Shown: piece by piece, positions 22,149 to 29,761 of the stretch
How the letters are laid out: every line of letters begins with the position of its first letter
How positions within the stretch are numbered: the stretch's first letter is position 1
From: Lacunisphaera sp.
Lineage (GTDB): Bacteria; Verrucomicrobiota; Verrucomicrobiia; Opitutales; Opitutaceae
DNA: 40,100 nt
NCBI GenBank assembly: GCA_029945855.1
Contig: JAQSDJ010000324.1
Span: forward strand, 1 to 40,100
Direction of reading: 5' to 3'
Translations under genes and position numbers: made by a program
Notes under the pieces: model-generated
The model's input: only the letters and a program-made list of their open reading frames with translations
Told to the model about the DNA's origin: nothing
Databases searched by the model: none

Positions 22149-25100
22149 ATGATCAACCGCCTCATCCACTGGTCGCTGCACAACCGGTTCATCGTGCTCG
22201 CCGGCTTCCTCGCGCTCTGCGCGTGGGGCGTCGTCGCGCTGACCCGCGTGCCGATCGACGCCATCCCCGATCTCTCGGAAAACCAGGTCATCGTCTACGC
22301 CGACTGGCCGGGTCGCTCGCCGCAGGAGGTCGAGGACCAGATCACCTACCCGCTGAGCGTCTCCCTCCAGGGCCTCGCCGGCGTGAAGACCGTGCGCGCC
22401 ACCTCGATGTTCGGCTTCTCCTTCCTCACGGTCATCTTCGAGGACAAAGTCGACACCTACTTCGCCCGCACGCGCGTGCTGGAGCGGCTCAACTCGCTCG
22501 GCGACCTCCTCCCGGAGAGCGTGGTCGCCCGCCTCGGCCCCGACGCCACCGGCCTCGGCTGGATCTACCAGTATTACCTCAAGGACGAATCCGGCACGCA
22601 GGATCTCGGCTCGTTGCGCTCGTTGCAGGACACCTATGTCCGCTACCAGCTCGCCGCCGTGCCCGGCGTGGCCGAGGTCGCCAGCCTCGGCGGTTTCGTG
22701 CGCCAGTGGCAGGTCGAGGTGTCGGCGCTGAAGCTCCGGCAGTTTAATGTGACCCTCGGCGAGGTGATGGACGCCGTCGCCGGCAGCAACCGCAACATCG
22801 GCGGCAAGACCATCGAGGAAAACGGCGCCGAATATATCGTGCGCGGCATCGGCCTCGTGCAAAACGCCGCCGACCTCGAATCCATCGCGCTCCTGCCGCG
22901 CAACGGCACGCCGCTTCGCCTGAGCGACGTCGCCACGGTGCGCATTGGCGGCGACTTCCGTCGCGGCACGCTCGACGTCAACGGCCGGCAGGTCGTGGGC
23001 GGCATCGTCGTCATGCGTTACGGCGAAAACGCGTGGCAGGTCATCTCGGACGTGAAGGCCCGGCTCGCCGCGCTGGCCCCCGGGTTGCCCCCGGGCGTCA
23101 CGGTCGAGCCGTTCTACGACCGCAGCGACCTGATCGGCCGCGCCATCAACACGCTCAAGCATGCGCTGATCGAGGAAATCCTCCTCGTGACGCTCGCGCA
23201 CATCCTGTTCCTGTTCCACTTCCGCAGCATTCTCATCGTCACGTTGCCGCTGCCGGCCTCGATCCTGATCTCGTTCATCCTGATGGACCGGTTCGGCATC
23301 CCGTCGCACATCATGTCGCTCACCGGCATCGCCATCTCCATCGGCGTGCTGGTGGACGCCGGCATCGTGATGACGGAAAACGTCATCCGCCATTGCGAGC
23401 GGGCCGAGGAGGAATTGAAACGCCGGCTCACGCCGCCCGAGGTGTTCCGGCATACCCTCGAAGCCGCCACGCAGGTCGGCCGGCCGATGTTCTTCTCGAT
23501 GCTGGTCATCATCCTGGCCTTCGTGCCGGTGTTTCTGCTCACCGGGCAGGAAGGCAAGCTCTTCCACCCGCTCGCCTTCACCAAGACCTTCGCCCTGATC
23601 GGCGCCGTGCTGCTCGCGGTGACCGCGGTGCCGGTGTTCTGCACCATCCTCGTGCGCGGCCCGTTCAAGCCCGAGAGCGAGAACTGGCTGATGAGAGGCC
23701 TGCTGAAAATCTACGATCCCGTCCTCGACTGGGCGCTGACCCACCGCAAGACCGTGCTCGGTCTCGCCGTCGCCCTGCTGGTGGCGTCGTGTGTGGTCGC
23801 TTTCGGCCTGCCGCGCGGCGTCAACGCCCGGCTGCCCGATGCCGTCGCCCGCCACACGCAGGGGTTCGGCAGCGAATTCATGCCGACACTCGAGGAGGGC
23901 TCGCTGCTTTTCATGCCGGTCCTGCTGCCCGCCACCTCGCTCACCGAGGTCCAGCGCATCATGGCCTGGCAGGACAAGGTCATGAGCGAGCACCCCGCCG
24001 TCGCCTCTGTCGCGGGCAAACTCGGCCGCGCCGAGACCGCCACCGACCCCGCGCCGGTCGAGATGATCGAGACCACGATCATGCTGAAGCCCGAGAGCCA
24101 GTGGCCTGCCGGCACGACCAAGGCCTCCATCATCGCCGATCTCTCCGCGAAACTCATGAATGTGCCCGGCTACGTGCCCGGCTTCCTCCAGCCCATCGAG
24201 AACCGCGTCCTCATGACGAGCACCGGCATCCGCGCCCAGGTCGGCGTCAAGATCTTCGGCGACAACCTCGACGCCCTCCAGCAGAAGGCCTTCGAGATCG
24301 AGCGGGTGGTCAACCGCGTCCAGGGCGCGACCGGCGTCGCCCCGTCCCGCGTGCAGGGCAAGCCTTACCTCGAGATCGCCGTGCGCCGCGAGGACCTCGC
24401 CCGCTACGGACTGGGCGTGAAGCAGGTCTATGAATACATCGAGGCCGGCCTCGGCGGCGCCACCGTCGGCACCACCTTGAAAGGCCGCGAGCGCTGGCCC
24501 CTGCAGGTGCGGCTCGAACAGGCCGACCGCGGCGACATCGACAAGCTCGGCGAACTGCCCCTGCCCACGCCGTCCGGCGCGCTCGTGCAGCTCCGCCAGG
24601 TGGCCGACATCAAGCGCACCGTCGGTCCCAACGAGATCGCCAGCGAGAACGGCCGACTGCGCGTCTTCGTGCAGGCCAACGTGGCCGACCGCGACCTCGG
24701 CGGCTTTGTGAATGACATCAAGGAGCGCATCGAACGGGAGGTGCAACTCGATCCCGGCATGTCCATCGAGTATTCCGGCCAATACGAGCACCAGATCCGC
24801 GCGCGTCAGACGCTCATGTATGTGTTTCCCGCCGTCATCGGCATCATCTTCGTCCTGCTCGTGATGACCTTCCGGTCTGTGCCCGAGGCGGCGCACGTCC
24901 TCCTCGCCGTGCCGTTCGCCCTCACCGGCGGCGTCATGCTGCAGGCGCTGCTCGGCTACAACTTCAGCGTCGCCGTGTGGGTCGGCTACATCGCGCTCTT
25001 CGGCACCGCCATCCAGACCGGTGTGGTCATGGTGGTTTACCTGGAGGAGGCCGTGGCCAAGAAGCGCGCCGATCTCGGCGGCGCCTTCGACCGCGCCGCC

Positions 25101-25361
25101 CTCCTCGCCGCGATCAAGGAGGGCGCCCGCCTCCGCCTGCGCCCGAAGGTCATGACCGTCGCCACCACCGTGGCCTCCCTGCTGCCGATCTTCTGGTCCG
25201 ACCGCACCGGCGTCGAGATCATGCGCCCGCTGGCGGCGCCCGTCGTCGGGGGCATGCTCTCCAGTCTCGTCCACATCCTCATCGTCACCCCGGTCATCTT
25301 CGCCTGGCTGCGGGAACGCCACCTCGACATTCGGCGAAATCCTGAAATCCTCCCTCCATGA
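22149..25361 (+). CDS. cusA: CusA/CzcA-type heavy-metal RND efflux pump
   Basis: This 1070-aa inner-membrane proton antiporter belongs to the HME-RND class. The N-terminus MINRLIHWSLHNRFIVLAGFLAL is the first membrane helix. VPIDAIPDLSENQVIVY is the classic HME signature, and GIAISIGVLVDAGIVMTEN near residue 400 is transmembrane helix 4 with the proton-relay aspartate. MPTLEEGSLLFMP near residue 580 and GVEIMRPLAAPVVGGMLSSL near the C-terminus complete the family pattern. The methionine-rich MPTLEEGSLLFMPV region and the CPM-type adaptor upstream favour Cu(I)/Ag(I) over zinc/cobalt, but the ion cannot be proved from sequence. The gene follows cusB by 10 bases; its TGA overlaps the next ATG. 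Confidence 0.95.
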   Translation: MINRLIHWSLHNRFIVLAGFLALCAWGVVALTRVPIDAIPDLSENQVIVYADWPGRSPQEVEDQITYPLSVSLQGLAGVKTVRATSMFGFSFLTVIFEDKVDTYFARTRVLERLNSLGDLLPESVVARLGPDATGLGWIYQYYLKDESGTQDLGSLRSLQDTYVRYQLAAVPGVAEVASLGGFVRQWQVEVSALKLRQFNVTLGEVMDAVAGSNRNIGGKTIEENGAEYIVRGIGLVQNAADLESIALLPRNGTPLRLSDVATVRIGGDFRRGTLDVNGRQVVGGIVVMRYGENAWQVISDVKARLAALAPGLPPGVTVEPFYDRSDLIGRAINTLKHALIEEILLVTLAHILFLFHFRSILIVTLPLPASILISFILMDRFGIPSHIMSLTGIAISIGVLVDAGIVMTENVIRHCERAEEELKRRLTPPEVFRHTLEAATQVGRPMFFSMLVIILAFVPVFLLTGQEGKLFHPLAFTKTFALIGAVLLAVTAVPVFCTILVRGPFKPESENWLMRGLLKIYDPVLDWALTHRKTVLGLAVALLVASCVVAFGLPRGVNARLPDAVARHTQGFGSEFMPTLEEGSLLFMPVLLPATSLTEVQRIMAWQDKVMSEHPAVASVAGKLGRAETATDPAPVEMIETTIMLKPESQWPAGTTKASIIADLSAKLMNVPGYVPGFLQPIENRVLMTSTGIRAQVGVKIFGDNLDALQQKAFEIERVVNRVQGATGVAPSRVQGKPYLEIAVRREDLARYGLGVKQVYEYIEAGLGGATVGTTLKGRERWPLQVRLEQADRGDIDKLGELPLPTPSGALVQLRQVADIKRTVGPNEIASENGRLRVFVQANVADRDLGGFVNDIKERIEREVQLDPGMSIEYSGQYEHQIRARQTLMYVFPAVIGIIFVLLVMTFRSVPEAAHVLLAVPFALTGGVMLQALLGYNFSVAVWVGYIALFGTAIQTGVVMVVYLEEAVAKKRADLGGAFDRAALLAAIKEGARLRLRPKVMTVATTVASLLPIFWSDRTGVEIMRPLAAPVVGGMLSSLVHILIVTPVIFAWLRERHLDIRRNPEILPP

Positions 25362-25726
25362 AAACCAAATCCGTCCTCCTGCCCCTGCTGGCGCTGCTCG
25401 CCAGTCTCTTCGTCTCCTCCGTGCTTCATGGCGCCGACGCCCCGACCGGCGAACTTATCGCCCCCACCGACAAGGACGCGGCCTGGCTGTCCGAGGCCCG
25501 TGCCGCCTACCCGCTGAAGACCTGCCTCATCTCCGAAGAGGAACTCGGCGGCATGGGCGCCCCCGTCGAATTCATCTACCGCCAACCCGGCCAAGCCGAC
25601 CAGCTGGTCCGCTTCTGCTGCAAGATGTGCGTGCCGAAGTTCAAGAAGGACCCAGCCAAATACCTCGCCCTGCTCAAGTCCGGCGTCAAGACCGAGGCCA
25701 AGCCCGACGCCCACCCGCATCATTAA
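25358..25726 (+). CDS. Secreted YHS/TRASH-like cysteine protein of the metal operon
   Basis: This 122-aa protein has a signal peptide (VLLPLLALLASLFVSSVLHGA) and one small domain: TCLISEEELGGMGAPVEFIY, then VRFCCKMCVPKFKKDPAKYL. The spacing of Cys56 and the CCxxC group (87, 88, 91) with FKKDPAKYL resembles YHS/TRASH metal-binding domains, in which a C...CCxxC set binds copper or another soft metal. The tail DAHPHH adds histidines. The ATG overlaps the cusA stop (ATGA), so it is co-translated with the pump. It is probably a periplasmic metal-binding helper that loads the pump or its adaptor, an inference from gene position. Confidence 0.82.
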   Translation: MKTKSVLLPLLALLASLFVSSVLHGADAPTGELIAPTDKDAAWLSEARAAYPLKTCLISEEELGGMGAPVEFIYRQPGQADQLVRFCCKMCVPKFKKDPAKYLALLKSGVKTEAKPDAHPHH

Positions 25727-25737
25727 GCGTCCCGCCG

Positions 25738-26313
25738 ATGCCCCGCCGCCCCGACCAGCTCGCCGCCGCGCTCAACACGCAACGGAACGCCTTCAAGGCG
25801 TTCCTGGTCGCGCGCGTCGGCAGCGCGGCCGAGGCGGAGGACATTTTGCAGGACGGCCTGCTCAAGGCGCTGCGGCGGGCGGGCGAACTGCAGGACGACA
25901 CCAAGCTCACCGCGTGGTTCTATCAGCTGCTGCGCCATGCCGTGATCGATCACTATCGCTCGCGCGCTGCCGGCCGCCGGCGCGATGATACGCTGGGCGC
26001 GACGCTGGCCGCCCTCGGCGAGGACCTCGCCCCCCCGGACTGGGAAGCCCAACTCTGCACCTGCCTGGGCAGCGTGGTGGACACGCTGAAGCCGGCCCAT
26101 GCTGAACTGTTGCGCCGCGTGGATCTGAACGGCGAATCCGTGCAAGCCGCCGCCAAGGCCCTCAAGATAACACCCAACGGCGCCAGCGTCACGCTGCACC
26201 GCGCCCGGTCGGATCTGCGCGAGAAACTCCGGGCCTTCTGCGGCGCCTGCGCCGACGGAGCGTGCCTCGACTGCGATTGCGCCCCGGTGCCGGAAAAGAA
26301 GAATCGTGTGTAA
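25738..26313 (+). CDS. CorE-like metal-sensing ECF sigma factor
   Basis: This 191-aa sigma factor has region 2 (AAEAEDILQDGLLKALRRA, then LTAWFYQLLRHAVIDHYRSR) and region 4 (LKPAHAELLRRVDLNGESVQAAAKAL, then NGASVTLHRARSDLREKLR). The inter-domain linker contains Cys107-Thr-Cys109 and the C-terminus a cysteine-rich domain with Cys at 168, 171, 176, 179 and 181 (CGACADGACLDCDC). A CxC linker plus a Cys-rich tail is the hallmark of CorE-type (ECF44) factors of Myxococcus, which bind copper, cadmium or zinc directly and need no anti-sigma factor. ATG 25738 was chosen because the upstream extension is a shadow of the preceding gene. It is last in the cusBA operon, so it should amplify its own synthesis. 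Its stop codon lies inside the next promoter. Confidence 0.92.
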   Translation: MPRRPDQLAAALNTQRNAFKAFLVARVGSAAEAEDILQDGLLKALRRAGELQDDTKLTAWFYQLLRHAVIDHYRSRAAGRRRDDTLGATLAALGEDLAPPDWEAQLCTCLGSVVDTLKPAHAELLRRVDLNGESVQAAAKALKITPNGASVTLHRARSDLREKLRAFCGACADGACLDCDCAPVPEKKNRV

Positions 26314-26335
26314 GATTTCGCTCCCCGCTTCGTCT
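26309..26335 (+). promoter_or_regulatory. ECF-type promoter 2 of the metal regulon (Cys-rich small protein)
   Basis: TGTAAGATT (26309-26317), 13 bases, CGTCT (26331-26335), identical to promoters 1 and 3. The TAA within TGTAAGATT is the stop codon of the sigma factor gene itself (26311-26313), so coding and promoter sequence overlap. The start codon at 26360 follows CGTCT by 24 bases. Confidence 0.88.
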
Positions 26336-26337
26336 GC

Positions 26338-26360
26338 TGGAATGAAACCACTTCATTCCA
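26338..26360 (+). promoter_or_regulatory. Inverted repeat ending on the ATG of the Cys-rich protein gene
   Basis: TGGAATGA-AACCACT-TCATTCCA: a perfect 8-bp inverted repeat with a 7-base spacer whose last A is the A of ATG 26360. A near-copy sits at the arsM start with the same spacer length, the same AACCA and the same overlap with the ATG. It may be an operator for a shared regulator or a hairpin near the mRNA 5' end hiding the start codon. Confidence 0.65.
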
Positions 26361-26521
26361 TGACAAAAAACACCATTCCGAACACCGTGCCGCCCTGCGG
26401 CTGCAATCAATGCCTTTGCCGTCGCGGCCCGCGCTGCCGCTGTCACGCCTACAACGCCCTGCTGGCGATCGCTCTCTGGGATTTCGGGCGGGCCATACGC
26501 CGGCAGCGGCCGGCCCGGTGA
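26360..26521 (+). CDS. 53-residue cysteine-rich protein, candidate metal-binding peptide
   Basis: This short gene was not matched to a known family. The N-terminal half carries CGCNQCLC followed by RRGPRCRCH (Cys 13, 15, 18, 20, 26 and 28, His 29): six cysteines in 16 residues, in repeated CxC pairs as in metallothioneins. The second half is an amphipathic helix-like stretch (AYNALLAIALWDFGRAIRRQ) with a basic end. There is no signal peptide, so it is probably cytoplasmic. It has its own regulon promoter 25 bases upstream, which is the main argument that it is real. An in-frame ATG at 26342 would add MKPLHS and give an almost leaderless transcript. A metal buffer or a chaperone for the ATPase is the leading guess. 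Confidence 0.72.
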   Translation: MTKNTIPNTVPPCGCNQCLCRRGPRCRCHAYNALLAIALWDFGRAIRRQRPAR

Positions 26522-26587
26522 CAGCCACTCGGCCGCTTCCTTGATTGCCCCGCCGCCCCGCCGCCGCAGATTGGCCTCGCCTCCGCC

Positions 26588-27049
26588 ATGCCCGCACCCC
26601 GCTTCAAAATTCCTCCCGTGGTGACAGTTCTGCTCATGGGCGGGTTGATGTGGGCGACCGCCTGGGCGGCGCCCGATTTCGGGTTTACGCTGCCTGGCCG
26701 CCGGGTTGGCGTCCTGACCCTGGGTGTCGCCGGTGTGATCATCGCCCTCCTGGGAGTGATTTCATTCCGGCGCGCCAAGACCACCGTCAACCCCCTGCAC
26801 CCCGAAGCCGCCTCGGCCTTGGTGGTTTCGGGCATCTACCGGCTGACGCGGAACCCGATGTATCTCGGCCTGCTGCTGGTCCTGCTCGGCTGGGCGCTGT
26901 TCCTGGCCAACGCCCTCGCCTTCGTCTTCCCCGCCGTTTATGTTCCCCTCATGAACCGCCTCCAGATCCGCCCCGAGGAGAAAGCCCTGGCGGAAAAATT
27001 CGGTCCGGGCTTCTCAGACTATAAATCCAAGGTGCGGCGCTGGCTCTGA
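26588..27049 (+). CDS. Isoprenylcysteine carboxyl methyltransferase-like membrane protein
   Basis: This 153-aa integral membrane protein of the ICMT/phospholipid-methyltransferase group has three to four helices (VVTVLLMGGLMWATAWAA, VLTLGVAGVIIALLGVI, LGLLLVLLGWALFLANALAF). The family core is VSGIYRLTRNPMYLG, followed by the cytoplasmic tail RPEEKALAEKFGPGFSDYKSKVRRWL, in which RNPMY and the E..L...FG..Y..Y..KV.RW pattern bind SAM and the acceptor. Bacterial members of this group are common beside metal and cation resistance genes but their acceptor is generally unknown. It lies 66 bases after the small Cys-rich gene and just before promoter 3, so it is likely in the second transcript of the metal regulon. 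Confidence 0.86.
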   Translation: MPAPRFKIPPVVTVLLMGGLMWATAWAAPDFGFTLPGRRVGVLTLGVAGVIIALLGVISFRRAKTTVNPLHPEAASALVVSGIYRLTRNPMYLGLLLVLLGWALFLANALAFVFPAVYVPLMNRLQIRPEEKALAEKFGPGFSDYKSKVRRWL

Positions 27050-27059
27050 GACGCGCCGT

Positions 27060-27086
27060 TGTAAGATTCATTCCTGCGATACGTCT
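27060..27086 (+). promoter_or_regulatory. ECF-type promoter 3 of the metal regulon (copper ATPase)
   Basis: TGTAAGATT (27060-27068), 13 bases, CGTCT (27082-27086), identical to the two other sites. It lies in the 56-base gap before the P-type ATPase gene, whose ATG is 19 bases after CGTCT. Confidence 0.88.
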
Positions 27087-27105
27087 ACAGGGAAATACCA
27101 CAGCC

Positions 27106-29175
27106 ATGAATCACGCCTCCTCCTCCAACTCCGCTGACGGTCACGGCCATCACCATCACGGTTCAGCGCCCGCCCCCGACCACGCCTCGGCCCCCGACCA
27201 GCCCGTCTACATGGGCCTGCCACATGAACGTTACCTGCGTCCGAAGCTCTATGTCGCCACCGCCCTGACGGTTCCCGTGCTGATCCTATCCATGGGCGAG
27301 ATGCTGTGGCCCGACCTGGTGCACCAGATCACTCCGCGCATGAGCGGGTGGCTGCAGTTCCTGCTGACCACCCCGGTCTTCTTCTGGGCCGGCGCGCCTT
27401 TCATCCGCCGCTGGTGGAAATCCATCCGCGAGCGCGACACGAACATGTTCACGCTGACCGTCACCGGCACCGGGGCGGCGTATTTCTACAGCACCGCGGC
27501 GGTGTTCTTCTGGGCCTCCTTTCCGCCCGCCTATCAGACCCACCACGGCGTGCCGCTCTATTTCGAGGCGACCGCGTTTATCACGACCATCGTGTTGCTC
27601 GGCCAGATCCTCGAGCAGCGGGCGCATGCGCGCACCGACGAGGCCATCCGCGGGCTCATGGACCTGGCACCCAAGACCGCCCACCGCCTCCGGGCGGACG
27701 ACACCGAGGAAGATGTGCCGGTCGACCAGGTGCAGGTCGGCGACCGCCTGCGCGTCCGTCCCGGCGAGAACCTGCCCGTCGACGGTCACCTCGAGGCGGG
27801 CCGCGCCGAGATCAACGAATCCATGCTCACCGGCGAGCCGCTGCCCGTCGTCAAGTCCGCGGGCGAAGCGGTCAGCGCCGGCACGCTCAACACCACCGGC
27901 TCCTTTGTTTATCGCGCGCAGCGCGTCGGGGCCGACACCCTCCTCGCCCAGATCGTCCGGCTCGTCGAGCAGGCGGTCGAGAGCGAGGCCCCGATCCAGC
28001 GGCTGGCCGACCGCGTTTCCGCATGGTTCGCCCCCGTCGTGCTCACCATCGCCACCGTCACGTTCTTCTCGTGGGGCCTGTTCGCCCCGGAGCAGGGCTG
28101 GCTGCCCGGCCTGCTCAACGCCGTCGCCGTCCTGATCATCGCCTGCCCCTGCGCCCTCGGTCTCGCCACGCCCGTGTCGATCGTCACCGGCATCGGCCGC
28201 GGCGCGCAGGCCGGCGTGCTGGTCAAGGACGCCGCCGCGCTCGAACGCCTTGCCGAAGCCACCACCCTGCTCATCGACAAGACCGGCACCTTGACCGAAG
28301 GCCGGCCGCTGGTGGCGCTCATCAAACCGGCCGGAGCCTTTTCCGAGGCCGAGCTCCTGCGTGTGGCCGCCTCGGCGGAATCCGCCAGCGAGCATCCCCT
28401 CGCCCGGGCCATCGTAACCGCAGCGCAGGCGCGCGGACTGATTCTTTCGCCGGCCACTGACTTCATCGCCCAGCCCGGCGCTGGCGTCAGTGCAATCATC
28501 GAAGGCCGTCGCGTTGCGATCAGCCGCGCCCCGGCCGGCTATGAACTGCCCGGCCATCCCTCGGCCACGCTCGTCAGCGTGACCGTCGACGGTCAGGAAG
28601 CCGGTGTGATCGCGCTGGCCGACGCCCTCAAGACCGGGACGGCCGCGGCGATCACCGCTCTGCAGCACCTGGGCCTGAAGGTCTACATGGTGACCGGCGA
28701 TCGCACCGCCGCCGCCCGGCAGGTGGCGGAGCAGCTTGGCCTGGACGGCTTCCATGCCGAAGTGACGCCCGCCCGCAAGCAGGAGCTCGTGCGCGAGCAC
28801 CAAGCGCGGAGCGAGCGCGTGGTCTTCGCCGGTGACGGGCTCAACGACGCCCCGGCGCTCGCCGCCGCCGAGGTCGGCATCGCCATGGGCACGGGCACCG
28901 ACGTAGCCATGCACAGCGCCGGCATCGTGCTCGTGAAGGGCGACCTCGCCGCGCTGGTGCGCGCCGTGCACCTAAGCCGGGCGACGCTGCGCAACATCAA
29001 GCAGAACCTCTTCTGGGCCTTCGCCTACAACATCGCCGGGTTGCCGCTGGCCGCGGGTGCCTTCTACCCGCTCTTCGGCTGGCTGCTCAACCCGATGTTC
29101 GCCGGCGCCGCGATGAGCCTCAGCTCGATCACCGTTGTGTCCAACGCCCTGCGACTCCGCCGCGTCCGCTTGTAG
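27106..29175 (+). CDS. copA: Copper-type P1B ATPase with His-rich N-terminus
   Basis: This 689-aa metal-exporting P-type ATPase pumps Cu(I) (or Ag(I)) out of the cytoplasm. The N-terminus lacks a CxxC heavy-metal-associated domain and instead has a His-rich stretch GHGHHHHGSAPAPDH. Core motifs: TGEP near residue 242, the ion-binding ACPCALGLATP (Cys347-Pro-Cys349), the phosphorylation site DKTGTLT (Asp391), SEHPLARA near 430 and GDGLNDAPAL near 577. The last helices carry YNIAGLPLAAG and MSLSSITVVSNALRLRR, the Tyr-Asn and Met-Ser-Ser pattern of copper (P1B-1) pumps. It has its own regulon promoter rather than sharing the cus operon, so efflux at both membranes is co-induced. Confidence 0.94.
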   Translation: MNHASSSNSADGHGHHHHGSAPAPDHASAPDQPVYMGLPHERYLRPKLYVATALTVPVLILSMGEMLWPDLVHQITPRMSGWLQFLLTTPVFFWAGAPFIRRWWKSIRERDTNMFTLTVTGTGAAYFYSTAAVFFWASFPPAYQTHHGVPLYFEATAFITTIVLLGQILEQRAHARTDEAIRGLMDLAPKTAHRLRADDTEEDVPVDQVQVGDRLRVRPGENLPVDGHLEAGRAEINESMLTGEPLPVVKSAGEAVSAGTLNTTGSFVYRAQRVGADTLLAQIVRLVEQAVESEAPIQRLADRVSAWFAPVVLTIATVTFFSWGLFAPEQGWLPGLLNAVAVLIIACPCALGLATPVSIVTGIGRGAQAGVLVKDAAALERLAEATTLLIDKTGTLTEGRPLVALIKPAGAFSEAELLRVAASAESASEHPLARAIVTAAQARGLILSPATDFIAQPGAGVSAIIEGRRVAISRAPAGYELPGHPSATLVSVTVDGQEAGVIALADALKTGTAAAITALQHLGLKVYMVTGDRTAAARQVAEQLGLDGFHAEVTPARKQELVREHQARSERVVFAGDGLNDAPALAAAEVGIAMGTGTDVAMHSAGIVLVKGDLAALVRAVHLSRATLRNIKQNLFWAFAYNIAGLPLAAGAFYPLFGWLLNPMFAGAAMSLSSITVVSNALRLRRVRL

Positions 29176-29190
29176 GCCGGCGCGTCCCAC

Positions 29191-29218
29191 TGGCTTTTTA
29201 AGGAACCCGGACTATATT
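29191..29218 (+). promoter_or_regulatory. Candidate housekeeping promoter of the small lipoprotein gene
   Basis: TATATT (29213-29218) is a good -10 element. TGGCTT (29191-29196) lies 16 bases upstream and is a poor but possible -35. The ATG follows at 29242. It does not match the metal-regulon promoter. Confidence 0.35.
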
Positions 29219-29241
29219 CCCCGGGTCACCACCGCACTCCC

Positions 29242-29706
29242 ATGACTTTCCACCTGAACCGCCGCCTCATCACCACCTTCATGCTCGCCGCCAGTCTGGG
29301 CTTCCTGACCGGCTGCCAGAGCGTGGACGACCGCATCAAGCAGAAACCCGAGGTCTTCGCCGGGCTCGACGCCGCCACCCAGGACAAGATCAAGCAGGGC
29401 ATCATCGACCTCGGTTACACCGAGGACATGGTCTATCTCGCCCTCGGCGCGCCGGACCAGAAGCGCGAGTCCATCACGGCCGCCGGCAAGTCGGTCACCT
29501 GGATCTACAATACCTACTACACCCGCTATGACGGCACCCAGATGGTAGGCTACCAGCGCCGCGTCTATTACGACCCCTACCTCCGGTCCTACCGGGTCTA
29601 TTATCAGCCCGCTTTCGTCGAGACCTACCGGGACGAGAAGGAAGAGCGCATCCGTGTCGTCTTCAAGGACGGCAAGGCGACCGTGATCGAGCAGTCAAAG
29701 GATTGA
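29242..29706 (+). CDS. Small outer-membrane lipoprotein, BamE/SmpA-like fold
   Basis: This 154-aa protein has a lipoprotein signal (FMLAASLGFL then lipobox LTGC). The mature part begins with a polar linker, then IKQGIIDLGYTEDMVYLALGAPDQKRE, which matches the helix-helix start of the SmpA/OmlA (BamE-like) fold where a small-residue turn precedes GxPxx. Next comes SVTWIYNTYYTRYDG, an unusually tyrosine-rich strand region, and IRVVFKDGKATVIEQ. Proteins of this shape sit in the outer membrane and help assembly or have unknown roles; this one is not a true BamE by sequence. It is outside the metal regulon by promoter, and converges on the phosphatase gene. Confidence 0.78.
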   Translation: MTFHLNRRLITTFMLAASLGFLTGCQSVDDRIKQKPEVFAGLDAATQDKIKQGIIDLGYTEDMVYLALGAPDQKRESITAAGKSVTWIYNTYYTRYDGTQMVGYQRRVYYDPYLRSYRVYYQPAFVETYRDEKEERIRVVFKDGKATVIEQSKD

Positions 29707-29708
29707 GG

Positions 29709-29761
29709 GTGGGCCAGCGAGCTCGCTCGCGCCGAAGTGCGCCCGCCAGCGGGCGGCCTAC
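29709..29761. repeat. BIME-like element (GTGG/GTAG heads), copy 1 of a repeated family
   Basis: The element runs from GTGG (29709-29712) to CTAC (29758-29761), the complement of GTAG. Inside are the palindromes GCGAGCTCGC and GCCCGC...GCGGGC. The reverse complement is nearly the same as 36643-36696, differing in the middle spacer and one base of a stem. It sits between two convergent genes; the TAG in its right head is the stop codon of the phosphatase gene on the minus strand. Confidence 0.78.

Noticed and set aside
21957-25322. Long open frame on the minus strand opposite cusA (over 1100 codons)
   Set aside because: It is a shadow caused by high GC and codon bias; the plus strand encodes a complete RND pump with all family motifs.
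29172-29192. Solo REP head (GTAGGCCGGCG) at the copA stop
   Set aside because: The palindrome is short and unpaired; probably a chance match at a TTG TAG codon boundary.
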